From: Bacillota bacterium | GTDB taxonomy: Bacteria; Bacillota; Clostridia; Christensenellales; UMGS416 | Direction: 5' to 3' | DNA length: 22,625 nucleotides | Assembly: GCA_023409755.1 (NCBI GenBank) | Contig: JAEYRA010000093.1 | Location: 1 to 22,625 of the forward strand | Shown here: positions 1-8,089 of the stretch, in pieces | How positions within the stretch are numbered: the first letter of the stretch is position 1 | Layout: the number at the start of each line of letters is the position of its first letter | The notes under the pieces: generated by a model | Database searches by the model: none | What the model was told of the DNA's origin: nothing | What the model saw: the letters and a program-made list of their open reading frames with translations, nothing else | Made by a program: the position numbers and the translations under genes

Positions 1-42
1 GGAAAGCCAGATGAAGTAGCGCTCCTCCCGGTTGTCGATCAT
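1..42 (-). CDS. N-terminal fragment of an unidentified minus-strand gene, cut by the window edge
   Basis: Reading the minus strand from 42 gives ATG followed by 13 further sense codons to the window edge (MIDNREERYFIWLS). A purine-rich Shine-Dalgarno-like stretch (GGGGGAA) lies a few bases upstream. The gene would be divergent from the amidohydrolase gene at 224 and share about 180 bp of upstream DNA with it. Fourteen residues are too few to name a family. A regulator or another enzyme of the same sugar cassette is possible, but that is a guess from position only. The frame could also be chance. Confidence 0.4.
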   Translation of the reverse strand, partial: MIDNREERYFIWLS

Positions 43-142
43 CGTTCCCCCATCGGCGCGGCCGGTACGCCGCGTCTCCATTATTGTAACAAAGGAGCGA
101 ATGGACTTCCACCGTCTTTGCTTAAGATTTGCCAAAACCGCG

Positions 143-171
143 TTGGTGGGGGGAAGGCGCTGTGCTAGAAT
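143..171 (+). promoter_or_regulatory. Candidate sigma-A promoter of the amidohydrolase genes
   Basis: A TTGGTG -35 element (143-148), a 17-base spacer and a TAGAAT -10 box (166-171) are visible. The -10 is preceded by TGC, giving an extended -10. The predicted start is near 178, leaving a leader of about 45 nt that contains the GGAGG at 212-216. The -35 matches only its TTG, so the call rests on the extended -10 and the spacing. Confidence 0.45.
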
Positions 172-223
172 GAAGCTGGAAAAAATTGCCGGAATGAAGC
201 GTGAGCAACATGGAGGAACTGAG

Positions 224-1420
224 ATGACAAACGGCTTTGTTGACGATTTGCTGGGGCATCTGGACACACTGCCCGTGCTCAACACCCATTCCCACCACCG
301 GCCCGACGATTTCTTTGAACAGGCCAATCTGGATCTGCTGCTATCAAATGGCTATGTGGCCTGGTGCGGCGAGCCCTTTGACAACACCCGGACCGGACGG
401 GAACAGTACCTCAATCAGGTGCGCAACAAGTCCTACTTCGTGTGGTTGGAACGATCGTTGCAGCGGCTCTATGGCTTGGAGGGCCGCCTTCGCGCTGACA
501 ACTGGGACGAGGTATCGAAGCGCATTGCGGCCGCCTACCAAACGCCCGGCCACAACACCACCTTGCTGCGGCAGGCCTGCCGGTACGAACGTGTGGTGCT
601 GGACACCTTTTGGTCACCCGGCGACAACAACGGCCACCCCGATCTGTTTGCGCCGTCTTTCCGGGTAAATATGTTTCACTTTGGCTACAGCCCCACCGCC
701 CAGGACCACAACGGCAACCATCCACTGGCCCACTGTGACCGGGCAATCGACGACATGGACGAGTACATCGCCTTCGTGCGTACCACCATTGCCGCCAAGA
801 AAGAACAGGGCTGTGTGGCACTCAAACAGGCTTTGGCCTACGACCGCGGGCTCGACTTTCTGCCAGCGGATAAGGCGCAGGCACAGCGTGCCTTCCGCCC
901 CAACCCGAAGCCGGAAGACATCAAGGCATTCCAAGACTATGTGTTCTGGATGATCTGCGACATCGCCGCCGAACTGGACCTGCCGCTGCAGTGCCATACC
1001 GGCCTGGGGTTGCTGCAGCGCACCAATGCCATGCAGATGCAGCCGGTCATCCAAGCCCACCCTCAAACGAAGTTCGTGCTGTTCCACGGCAGCTATCCAT
1101 GGACGGCCGATGTTTGCGCGCTGACGCATGAATACCGCAATGTCTACCCGGATCTTTGCTGGCTGCCGCTGATCTCCCCAACGTCCTGTGAGCGTCTGCT
1201 GCACGAGCTCATCGAGGTGGGGTTGGCCGACCGGGTGTGCTGGGGCTGCGACACCTGGACCGGCGAGGAAAGCTTTGGCGCGCTGCTGGCCATGCGGGAG
1301 GTGCTCTCCACCGTGCTGGCCGAAAAGGTGCAGCGCGGTTACTTCGCCCGGGAGGATGCCTTTGCCACGGCGGAGAATATCCTACTGCACAACGCCAACA
1401 AGCTCTACTTCCACCGCTGA
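224..1420 (+). CDS. Amidohydrolase-superfamily metal-dependent enzyme (uronate-isomerase-like TIM barrel)
   Basis: This is a 398-residue cytoplasmic protein with no signal peptide. It shows the amidohydrolase metal-site pattern: H22 and H24 (THSHH) after the first strand, a candidate bridging lysine K201 in ALKQALAY, H258 in LQCHTGLG, H288 in LFHGSYPW and D343 in WGCDT near the end of the barrel. The family includes hydrolases, lactonases, decarboxylases and uronate isomerases; the substrate here is unknown. I chose ATG 224 because GGAGG precedes it at normal spacing and the conserved strand follows about 15 residues later. The frame is open further upstream to about 32, but that extension looks non-coding. 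A paralogue follows after 18 bp, so the two are probably co-transcribed. The nearby glycosidase suggests a role with a sugar acid, lactone or other glycan product, which is an inference. Confidence 0.8.
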   Translation: MTNGFVDDLLGHLDTLPVLNTHSHHRPDDFFEQANLDLLLSNGYVAWCGEPFDNTRTGREQYLNQVRNKSYFVWLERSLQRLYGLEGRLRADNWDEVSKRIAAAYQTPGHNTTLLRQACRYERVVLDTFWSPGDNNGHPDLFAPSFRVNMFHFGYSPTAQDHNGNHPLAHCDRAIDDMDEYIAFVRTTIAAKKEQGCVALKQALAYDRGLDFLPADKAQAQRAFRPNPKPEDIKAFQDYVFWMICDIAAELDLPLQCHTGLGLLQRTNAMQMQPVIQAHPQTKFVLFHGSYPWTADVCALTHEYRNVYPDLCWLPLISPTSCERLLHELIEVGLADRVCWGCDTWTGEESFGALLAMREVLSTVLAEKVQRGYFAREDAFATAENILLHNANKLYFHR

Positions 1421-1438
1421 CAAGAGGAGGACGTTCCC

Positions 1439-2695
1439 ATGACGCACTGCGAATTATCACGCGGCTTGCTACAGGACATTTCCGCTCTGCCGGTCATCGA
1501 CACCCACGAACACCTGGAGAGCGAAGCTCGACGGCGCGCGCGTCCGGTTGACCTCTTCAACACCTACCTCATCCACTATGCCTCCTGCGACCTCGTCTCC
1601 GCCGGGATGAGCGACGGGGAGCTGGCCTTCCTGCAGGGCGACAGCCCGGACACCGAGCGTAAGTGGCAGGTGTTTGCCCCCCACTGGGCCAACGCGCGCA
1701 ACACCGCCTACTGCCGGTCGCTTGTGCGGGCCAGCCAGACCATTTACGGCATTGACGACATCAACGAGCACACCTGGCAGGCGCTGGACACGGCGGTGAA
1801 AGCCGGTGTCGGTGACGGGCTCTACCGGCGCGTGCTCAAGGATCTCTGCCACATCGAGACGAGTATCGTCGACAGCGATCCGGCGTACGACCCCACATAC
1901 TTCCGCACGACGCTGCGATTGGATCGGTGGATCAGCCCCAATGCCGACTTCCTGCGGTCTGCCGGCGCACGCATGGGCCTGCCCGTGGAGCGGCTGGACG
2001 ATTGGGTGGAGGTGCTGGGCCAGCTCGTTGCCCGGGCCAAGGCCGAACAGCGCATCCCCTGCCTCAAAATCGGCCTGGCCTACCAGCGGCCGCTCTTCTT
2101 CGCCGCACGCACCCATGCCGAGGCCGAGACGGTCTACCGGCAGCTGCTGGCTGGCACCTTGCCCGCCGGCCCCGATGCCCTTCGCCCGCTGGAGGATTAC
2201 CTGATGCACGCGGTCGTGGGCATTGCCATCGACCAGGACCTGCCCCTGCAATTCCACACCGGCCTGCAGGAGGGCAATGGCAACGACATCCGTTTTGCCA
2301 ACCCGGTGCAGCTCACGAACCTCTGCCTGCAGTACCCCGCTGCACGGTTTGACCTCTTCCATGGCGGCTATCCCTATGGCGGGGAGCTTGTGGTGCTGGC
2401 CAAAAACTTCCGTAACGTGATGGTGGATTTGTGCTGGACACACATCATCTCCCAGGAGTACGCCACTCGCCTTCTGGAGGAACTGCTGGACGCCGTGCCA
2501 GCCAACAAGATCTTTGCCTTCGGCGGGGACTACTGCTTTGTGGAGGGTGTCTGCGGCCACCTCTTGCTGGCGCGGGAGAACCTGGCCCGGGCACTGGCCA
2601 ACAAAGTGGAACGCGGCCACCTGCGTGCCGGTGACGCGCTGGGGCTGGCCCGGCGCATGCTCTACGACAATCCCAAGGCGTTCTTCCGGCTGTGA
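1439..2695 (+). CDS. Second amidohydrolase-superfamily enzyme, paralogue of the preceding gene
   Basis: This 418-residue protein starts at an ATG preceded by AGGAGGA. It repeats the metal-site layout of its neighbour: H23 and H25 (DTHEH), K210 in CLKIGLAY, H273 in PLQFHTGL, H308 in LFHGGYPYGGE and D364 in FGGDY. The two proteins align through these blocks but differ widely elsewhere, especially in the insert between the first strand and the lysine. They therefore probably act on different substrates or steps rather than being a recent duplication. Uronate isomerase and amidohydrolase_2-type hydrolases are the nearest families I can name from motifs; no specific reaction can be assigned. No clear terminator separates it from the glycosidase gene, although that gene has its own promoter. 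Confidence 0.8.
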   Translation: MTHCELSRGLLQDISALPVIDTHEHLESEARRRARPVDLFNTYLIHYASCDLVSAGMSDGELAFLQGDSPDTERKWQVFAPHWANARNTAYCRSLVRASQTIYGIDDINEHTWQALDTAVKAGVGDGLYRRVLKDLCHIETSIVDSDPAYDPTYFRTTLRLDRWISPNADFLRSAGARMGLPVERLDDWVEVLGQLVARAKAEQRIPCLKIGLAYQRPLFFAARTHAEAETVYRQLLAGTLPAGPDALRPLEDYLMHAVVGIAIDQDLPLQFHTGLQEGNGNDIRFANPVQLTNLCLQYPAARFDLFHGGYPYGGELVVLAKNFRNVMVDLCWTHIISQEYATRLLEELLDAVPANKIFAFGGDYCFVEGVCGHLLLARENLARALANKVERGHLRAGDALGLARRMLYDNPKAFFRL

Positions 2696-2723
2696 GGGAC
2701 TGACTGGCAAACGCCATTCATTG

Positions 2724-2778
2724 TGAATCGTTTTCAACATGCGACCTTTGCAAACAAAATGCCAACTGTTCGCATGTT
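2724..2778. promoter_or_regulatory. Operator-like inverted repeats upstream of the glycosidase gene
   Basis: Two perfect 9-base arms, AACATGCGA (2736-2744) and TCGCATGTT (2770-2778), face each other across 25 bases. Between them sits the palindrome TTTGCAAA (2747-2754). Just upstream, TGAATCGTTTTCA (2724-2736) has TGAA/TTCA half-sites around a CG-containing centre, as LacI-family operators do. All lie immediately upstream of the -35 box at 2785, where an activator or a looping repressor could act. No regulator gene for it is visible in the window. Confidence 0.4.
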
Positions 2779-2784
2779 CAAACC

Positions 2785-2813
2785 TTGCGCCCCGATCGGG
2801 TGCTCCCTATAAT
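2785..2813 (+). promoter_or_regulatory. Sigma-A type promoter of the glycosidase gene
   Basis: TTGCGC (2785-2790), a 17-base spacer and a consensus TATAAT (2808-2813) are present. The predicted start near 2820 leaves a leader of about 27 nt before the TTG start at 2847. The perfect -10 box combined with a weak -35 fits a promoter that depends on an activator bound at the adjacent inverted repeats. Confidence 0.6.
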
Positions 2814-2846
2814 GAGCATGAAAACCAACGGAGAGGGTGTGGAACC

Positions 2847-5800
2847 TTGTACGAAAACAACCGGACCGAAACGTTGAGCCGGGAGCTCTTCCAGAATCCG
2901 ACAGCGGAATACCGTGGCACGCCGTTCTGGGCGTGGAACTGCAAGCTGGACCGGGACGAACTGACCTGGCAGATCGACGCGCTGCAGGCAATGGGGTTTG
3001 GCGGCTTCCACATGCACGTGCGCACGGGCATGGCCACCACGTACCTGAGCGAGGATCACATGGCCCTTGTGAAAGCCTGCGTGGAAAAGGCACGGGCCAA
3101 CCAAATGCTGGCCTGGCTCTACGACGAGGACCGCTGGCCCTCGGGCGCGGCGGGCGGCTATGTCACCAAGGACCCCCAATACCGCACGCGGTACCTGCTC
3201 TTCACCGCCCAGCCCTACGGCCAGGATGAAGGTGTGGCATCGCTGGATTCCTCCGCCCGCGCGTCCCGCTCGGGCAATGGCAGGCTGCTGGCCTGTTACG
3301 ACGTGGAGCTTGCCGCCGACGGCACGCTGACGGGCTACCGCGCCATCGACCCGCAGGCCGAGGCCCGGGGCCGCAAGTGGTATGCCTACCTGGAGACGCC
3401 GCTGGAGAGCCCCTGGTACAACAACCAGACCTACATCAACACCCTGGACCGCAAAGCCATCGATCGGTTCATCGAGGTGACCTACGAGGCCTACCTCAAA
3501 ACCTGCGGGGAGGACTTTGGCGGCATTGTGCCGGCCATCTTCACCGATGAGCCGCAATTCAGCCACAAGACGACGCTGCCCTTCGCCCACGACACCAGCG
3601 ACGTGGTACTGCCCTGGACCGACGACCTGCCGGACACCTTCGCCGCAGCCTATGGCGACGCGCTGCTGCCCCGGCTGCCCGAGCTCATCTGGGACCTGCC
3701 GGAGGGGGCGGTGTCGCTGACCCGGTACCGTTATCACGACCACATTGCCGAGCGGTTTGCCGATGCCTTCGCTGACAACTGCGGCGCGTGGTGCGATGCC
3801 CACGGCCTGCTGCTGACCGGCCACATGATGGAGGAACCCACCCTCAAGAGCCAGACCGCCGCCCTGGGCGAGGCCATGCGCTCCTACCGCGCCTTCGGTC
3901 TGCCGGGCATCGACATGCTGAGCAACCAGTACGAGTTCACCACCGCCAAGCAGGCTCAGTCGGCCTCCCGCCAGTTTGGCCGCACTGGCGTGCTCTCCGA
4001 GCTCTACGGCGTCACCAACTGGGACTTTGACTTCCGCGGCCACAAGCTGCAGGGCGACTGGCAGGCCGCGCTGGGTGTGACGGTGCGGGTGCCCCACCTG
4101 TCCTGGGTCTCCATGGCCGGGGAAGCCAAGCGCGACTACCCGGCATCCATCAACTACCAATCGCCGTGGTATAAGGAGTACAAGCTGGTGGAGGACCACT
4201 TTGCCCGGGTGAACACGGCGCTGACCCGCGGCAAGGCCGAGGTGCATGTGGCCGTCATCCACCCGGTGGAAAGCTACTGGCTGCACTGGGGCCCGGCCGA
4301 GCAGACCGCCCTGAAGCGCGACCAACTGGACCAGAACTTCCTCGCCATCACCGACTGGCTGCTGAAGGGTGCCATCGATTTTGACTTCGTCAGCGAATCG
4401 CTGCTGCCCATCCAGTGCCCCCGGGGCGGTGCGCCGCTGGCCGTGGGGCAGATGGCCTACGACGTTGTGGTGCTGCCGGCGATGGAGACGATCCGCACCA
4501 CCACGCTGGAGCGGCTGGAGGCCTTCGTGCAGGCCGGCGGCAAGCTCGTGGTACTGGGCGACGCGCCGCGCCTGGTGGATGCCCAGGCCAGCGATGCCGG
4601 GTGCAAGCTCGCCGACAAGGCCACCTGCTTGCCCTTCGAGCGGTATGCCCTGCTCCACAGCCTGGAGGATGTGCGGGTGGTGAGCCTGCGCAACGCCAAC
4701 GGCAGCCTGACAGACAACTTCGTGACCCAGCTGCGCGAAGACGGCGACGGCAAGTGGCTCTTCGTGGCCCAGGGCGTGCCCGACCCCAACTGCGACATTA
4801 CCCGCCGGCAGGACGTGCGCATCACCGTGCGCGGCCTGTGGCGGCCCACGGTGTATGACACGATGACCGGCGACGTGCGCCCCGTCCCCTGCCTCCATAC
4901 CGGAGGCAGCACCGTGGTGGAGTGGGCCTTCCACAACCAGGACAGCCTGCTCATTCGGCTGGAGCCCGGCACGGCGGAGAGCATGCCCACCGCTGCCGCG
5001 CTGAGCGCGGGAACGCCCATTGCCCTGCCCCGCACGATGGCCTACACCCTGAGTGAGCCCAACGTACTGCTGCTGGACGTGGCTGAGTACCGCCTAGACG
5101 ACGGCCCCTTCCAGCCCCGGGAGGAGATTCTGCGGGCAGACAATGTCATCCGCGGGTGGCTGGGCTGGCCCAAGCGAGGCGATGCCTTCGCCCAGCCCTG
5201 GGTCGTGCCGGAGGAGCCGGCTGTCCACACCGCCACGCTGCGCTTCCACGTGGAGAGTGAGCTCCCGCTGGCCGGCACGCTGCTGGCCCTGGAGGATGCG
5301 GAGCAGGCCGTCATCACCCTGAACGGCCAAGTAGTGCCCAGCGTTGTGACCGGTTACTTCACTGACAAGGCCATTGGGACGGTGGCGCTGCCGGAGCTGC
5401 CCGACGGGCGGAGCGTGCTGGAGGTCACCTGGCCCTTCCACCGCCGCTCCAACCTGGAGTGGTGCTACCTGCTGGGCGACTTCGGCGTACGCCTGGCCGG
5501 TCAGGAGGCAACACTGACCGCCAAGCCCGCCACGCTGGGCTTTGGGGACTGCGCACCCCAGGGGCTGCCCTTCTACGGCGCGAACATCACCTACCACGTG
5601 CCCTTCCACTGCGAGGGCGGCGACGTGCGGGTGCACGTGCCCAACTACCGCGGGGCGCTGGTGCGAGTGGCGCTGGATGGCGGCCCGTCGGTGCCGGTGA
5701 CCTTCGCGCCCTATGACCATGTATTCCAGGGCGTGCCCGCCGGTGACCACCGGTTGGACATCACCCTCTTTGGCAACCGGCACAACAGCTTCGGCGCCCT

Positions 5801-5936
5801 GCACAACGCCGACCTCTATGTCAGCTGGATCGGCCCGGACTGCTGGCGTTCCACCGGCGACCGCTGGTGCTACGAATACCGCCTGCGTCCCCTGGGCGTG
5901 CTGACGGCGCCGGCGGTGACTCTGCTGCGGCCGTAA
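2847..5936 (+). CDS. Large GH106-like (alpha-L-rhamnosidase-related) glycoside hydrolase
   Basis: This 1029-residue protein, counted from the TTG at 2847, has no signal peptide and so should act on imported oligosaccharides. Near the N-terminus it has PFWAWN (about residues 26-31), then HMHVRTG and YDEDRWPSG (about 92-100), a block typical of GH106 and related rhamnosidase-like proteins. Candidate catalytic acids are E235 in IFTDEP and E385 in VLSELYG. A middle section with VAVIHPVESYW resembles a glutamine-amidotransferase-like fold, and the last 300 residues look like beta-sandwich, galactose-binding-like modules. I chose TTG 2847 because GGAGAGG lies about 10 bases upstream and the frame before it reads through the promoter. 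Alpha-L-rhamnosidase is the most likely activity, but related GH106-like proteins have other or unknown substrates, so only the glycosidase class is firm. Confidence 0.7.
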   Translation: MYENNRTETLSRELFQNPTAEYRGTPFWAWNCKLDRDELTWQIDALQAMGFGGFHMHVRTGMATTYLSEDHMALVKACVEKARANQMLAWLYDEDRWPSGAAGGYVTKDPQYRTRYLLFTAQPYGQDEGVASLDSSARASRSGNGRLLACYDVELAADGTLTGYRAIDPQAEARGRKWYAYLETPLESPWYNNQTYINTLDRKAIDRFIEVTYEAYLKTCGEDFGGIVPAIFTDEPQFSHKTTLPFAHDTSDVVLPWTDDLPDTFAAAYGDALLPRLPELIWDLPEGAVSLTRYRYHDHIAERFADAFADNCGAWCDAHGLLLTGHMMEEPTLKSQTAALGEAMRSYRAFGLPGIDMLSNQYEFTTAKQAQSASRQFGRTGVLSELYGVTNWDFDFRGHKLQGDWQAALGVTVRVPHLSWVSMAGEAKRDYPASINYQSPWYKEYKLVEDHFARVNTALTRGKAEVHVAVIHPVESYWLHWGPAEQTALKRDQLDQNFLAITDWLLKGAIDFDFVSESLLPIQCPRGGAPLAVGQMAYDVVVLPAMETIRTTTLERLEAFVQAGGKLVVLGDAPRLVDAQASDAGCKLADKATCLPFERYALLHSLEDVRVVSLRNANGSLTDNFVTQLREDGDGKWLFVAQGVPDPNCDITRRQDVRITVRGLWRPTVYDTMTGDVRPVPCLHTGGSTVVEWAFHNQDSLLIRLEPGTAESMPTAAALSAGTPIALPRTMAYTLSEPNVLLLDVAEYRLDDGPFQPREEILRADNVIRGWLGWPKRGDAFAQPWVVPEEPAVHTATLRFHVESELPLAGTLLALEDAEQAVITLNGQVVPSVVTGYFTDKAIGTVALPELPDGRSVLEVTWPFHRRSNLEWCYLLGDFGVRLAGQEATLTAKPATLGFGDCAPQGLPFYGANITYHVPFHCEGGDVRVHVPNYRGALVRVALDGGPSVPVTFAPYDHVFQGVPAGDHRLDITLFGNRHNSFGALHNADLYVSWIGPDCWRSTGDRWCYEYRLRPLGVLTAPAVTLLRP

Positions 5937-5955
5937 CCCGCAGCGATACATCTAG

Positions 5956-5985
5956 AAAATGGAGGGCGATTCGCCCTCCATTTTT
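5956..5985. terminator. Bidirectional intrinsic terminator after the glycosidase gene
   Basis: A GC-rich hairpin, GGAGGGCGA against TCGCCCTCC, is flanked by A-rich DNA on the left and a T5 run on the right. The stem extends through the A/T flanks, so it can end transcription from either side. It starts 19 bases after the glycosidase stop codon. Confidence 0.85.
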
Positions 5986-6071
5986 GTGTTGTGTGCGGTG
6001 GTTCAGCCGCTGATGGCGCCGAAACTCGAAGGCCTGCGTCGCCCGAACGGTGTCTATAGAGGCCCCAGACA

Positions 6072-6101
6072 AGCAAAACCACCCGGATGGGTGGTTTTGC
6101 T
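6072..6101. terminator. Second bidirectional intrinsic terminator in the convergent region
   Basis: A perfect 13-bp stem with a 4-nt loop has CCACCC/GGGTGG at its core, followed by TTTTGC on both strands. It probably ends the long minus-strand operon that finishes with recO and insulates it from the sugar cassette. Confidence 0.75.
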
Positions 6102-6184
6102 GGAGGTTGAGATTTGAAAAGATTCGGTGCTGTGCTCACCGTTGGCTTGACGCCCCTTGACTGGGCTTTTCTCGCTGTCTGGAT

Positions 6185-6283
6185 CTACGGTAGTACCGCC
6201 CGCAGCATCCACCCCAACGGGGCAGAGGATAGCGCTTGAACCTGTCGATGGGCGCCGCCGCTTGCTCGCTCTTGCTGGGTCAT
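6185..6283 (-). CDS. Possible 32-residue small ORF downstream of recO
   Basis: The only support is an ATG at 6283 preceded by AAAGGGGAG at good spacing, and a position between recO and the terminator at 6072-6101. The peptide (MTQQERASGG...RAVLP) has no recognisable motif, and its composition resembles chance translation of GC-rich DNA. The rest of 5986-6418 holds the terminator described separately and no other coding signal that I can support. Confidence 0.2.
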   Translation of the reverse strand: MTQQERASGGAHRQVQALSSAPLGWMLRAVLP

Positions 6284-6418
6284 CGCATCTCCCCTTTCAC
6301 CGCAGGCCCGGTGGATGTTGAGTGCTGTCCCCTCTCCATCCTTGGTTCTCTGCGTTGAGGAAAGTATAGCGAAGCCATGTGAACAATCGGTGAAAAGTCG
6401 ATGAAAAATGATGGAATG

Positions 6419-7183
6419 TTACAGGCGGGAATGAGGCGATTGCTCCAGTTTATCGAGGAACTCATCCAGGCGGTAGCCGCGCTCCAGGTGCCAGCGAAGG
6501 AAGGGCCGCCAGGTCTGCGTCAGGTCGCGCAGCACCGCCTCGGCGGGTTTGAGCACACCAATTCGATCACTCTCCCAGGTGAGCAACTGGCGAAGGAAGG
6601 CCACCGTGCCCGGTAAAATGGGCTTGGCGTCGGGGGTCTGGGGTCGGCAATCAGCGCAGATGACACCGCCGCTCTCCGCAGAGAACCACTGGGGTGTGGC
6701 CACCGCCGCCCCGCAGGAGGCGCAGGCAGTCAGCTCGGGCCGGAAGCCCAGCACATCCATGGCTCGCACCTCAAAGAAAGCGCGAACGACGTCGCCCACG
6801 ACATCCGCCCGGCAGAGGGCCCGCAGGCAGACATCCAGCAGGTCATAGAGTTCGGGCTGGGGCTCTTCGTCGTTCAATACACTCTCGCAGAACTGGGCGT
6901 AATAGGTGGCGTGGGCCAGGCGGTCGAGATCCATGCGCAGGGGGTAAAAGGCGTTGGTCAGTTGCCCCGCCGTCAGCGTGCAGCGGCCGCCGCGTTCCGA
7001 GAGGGTGTACTCCCCTGCCACCAGCATCTCGGTGGCGGCGCGGTCGGGGCTTTTGGGCCGCAGGCACCCCTTGGCAGACACGGTAAGCCGGCCCAGATCA
7101 CGGCTGAAAAGCGTAAGAATACGGCTCGTCTCCCGGTAGTTGACCGAGCGCAGCACGATGCCCTGAGTGACACAGAGGGCCAT
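6419..7183 (-). CDS. recO: DNA repair protein RecO
   Basis: This 254-residue cytoplasmic protein acts in RecFOR, loading RecA at gaps and annealing single strands with RecR. The N-terminal OB-fold begins with the typical GIVLRSVNYRETSRILTLFS stretch. The C-terminal half carries four cysteines in two pairs, C154/C157 (CASC) and C176/C179 (CADC), as expected for the zinc site of many RecO proteins. The length is normal. ATG 7183 is preceded by AAAAGGAGC, which lies inside the end of era; only 3 bases separate the era stop from this start, so translation is probably coupled. It is the last well-supported gene of the yqfC-to-recO operon. Confidence 0.95.
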   Translation of the reverse strand: MALCVTQGIVLRSVNYRETSRILTLFSRDLGRLTVSAKGCLRPKSPDRAATEMLVAGEYTLSERGGRCTLTAGQLTNAFYPLRMDLDRLAHATYYAQFCESVLNDEEPQPELYDLLDVCLRALCRADVVGDVVRAFFEVRAMDVLGFRPELTACASCGAAVATPQWFSAESGGVICADCRPQTPDAKPILPGTVAFLRQLLTWESDRIGVLKPAEAVLRDLTQTWRPFLRWHLERGYRLDEFLDKLEQSPHSRL

Positions 7184-7186
7184 TGC

Positions 7187-8089
7187 TCACAGCTCCTTTT
7201 GGTCGTACCCCAGGTCCTTCATGGCAGCGGGGCTGTCACGCCAGCCTTCCTTCACTTTAACCCACAGCTCCAGATGGACACCCACGCCCAGGATGCTCTG
7301 CAGCTCCCGCCGGGCCTGGGTACCGATGAGGCGCAGCATCTGGCCTTGCTTGCCGATGAGGATGGACTTGTGGGACGCCTTGTCACAGTAGACATTGGCG
7401 TGCAGCACGATGCGGCCATCCTCATCGGGCTGCATGCGCAGGATCTCCACCCCAATGCCGTGCGGGATCTCCTCCTTGAGCTGGTTGATGGCCTTCTCGC
7501 GGATGATCTCAGCAGCAATGCGGTACTCGGGCTGGTCGGTGTAGGTGTCCTCGTCAAAGTACCGGGGCCCCACGGGCAGCAACGGTAGCAGCACGTTCAT
7601 CAGAACCTCCACCCCGTCGCCGTCCTTGGCGCAGATGGGCACGATCTCCCGCACGAAGGGCAGCTGCCCCAGCTCCACCATGAGGGGCAACAGGCGCTGC
7701 TTCTCGATCTTATCAATCTTGTTGAGCACGGCGATGACCGGTGCGTTGGCGTTCCTGGCCCAGTCGAGCACGGCGCGGTCGCCGGCCAGCATGGGTTCGG
7801 AGGCGTCAAACACAGCAAGGATGGCGTCCACGCCCTCCAGCGCCGAACGCACGGACTTGACCATGTATTCGCCCAGGCGGGTGCGGGGTTGGTGCAGGCC
7901 GGGGGTGTCAACAATGACCATCTGGTAGCCGTCGCCGTTGAGGACGCCCCGGATGGTGTTGCGGGTCGTTTGGGGCCGGTCGCTGACAATGGCGACCTTC
8001 TCGCCCACCAGAGCGTTGAGCAGCGTCGACTTGCCGACGTTGGAACGGCCCGTCAGCGTGACGAAGCCGGAATGAAACGGTTTATCCAT
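7187..8089 (-). CDS. era: GTPase Era, 30S ribosome maturation factor
   Basis: Era is an essential GTPase that binds the 3' end of 16S rRNA during small-subunit assembly. The 300 residues show the G1 loop GRSNVGKST (14-22; serine replaces the usual proline at its third position), the G2 region TTRNTIRG, G3 DTPG (61-64) and G4 NKID (123-126). A C-terminal KH domain contains ILIGKQGQMLRLIG. I chose ATG 8089 because AAGAGGAA lies just upstream and Era proteins begin close to the G1 loop; an in-frame extension to 8182 would run into the cdd coding region. It overlaps the end of cdd by 8 bases. Its grouping with ybeY, another 16S maturation factor, is typical of Bacillota. Confidence 0.97.
   Translation of the reverse strand: MDKPFHSGFVTLTGRSNVGKSTLLNALVGEKVAIVSDRPQTTRNTIRGVLNGDGYQMVIVDTPGLHQPRTRLGEYMVKSVRSALEGVDAILAVFDASEPMLAGDRAVLDWARNANAPVIAVLNKIDKIEKQRLLPLMVELGQLPFVREIVPICAKDGDGVEVLMNVLLPLLPVGPRYFDEDTYTDQPEYRIAAEIIREKAINQLKEEIPHGIGVEILRMQPDEDGRIVLHANVYCDKASHKSILIGKQGQMLRLIGTQARRELQSILGVGVHLELWVKVKEGWRDSPAAMKDLGYDQKEL

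Noticed and set aside
32..223. In-frame 64-codon extension upstream of the first amidohydrolase
   Set aside because: It crosses the extended -10 promoter, encodes no conserved sequence and lacks the Shine-Dalgarno found before ATG 224.
2818..2875. ATG at 2818 as an alternative start just after the glycosidase promoter
   Set aside because: It is in a different frame from the glycosidase, is too close to the predicted transcription start and soon meets a stop.
2778..4934. A 718-codon open frame on the minus strand opposite the glycosidase gene
   Set aside because: It mirrors the codon structure of the opposite GH106-like gene, has low-complexity His/Gln/Gly/Val-rich composition and no motif. 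Such frames are common opposite GC-rich genes.
6280..6465. A 61-codon minus-strand frame overlapping the recO end
   Set aside because: It begins inside recO in another frame, has no good ribosome binding site and ends in the leader of the small ORF at 6283.
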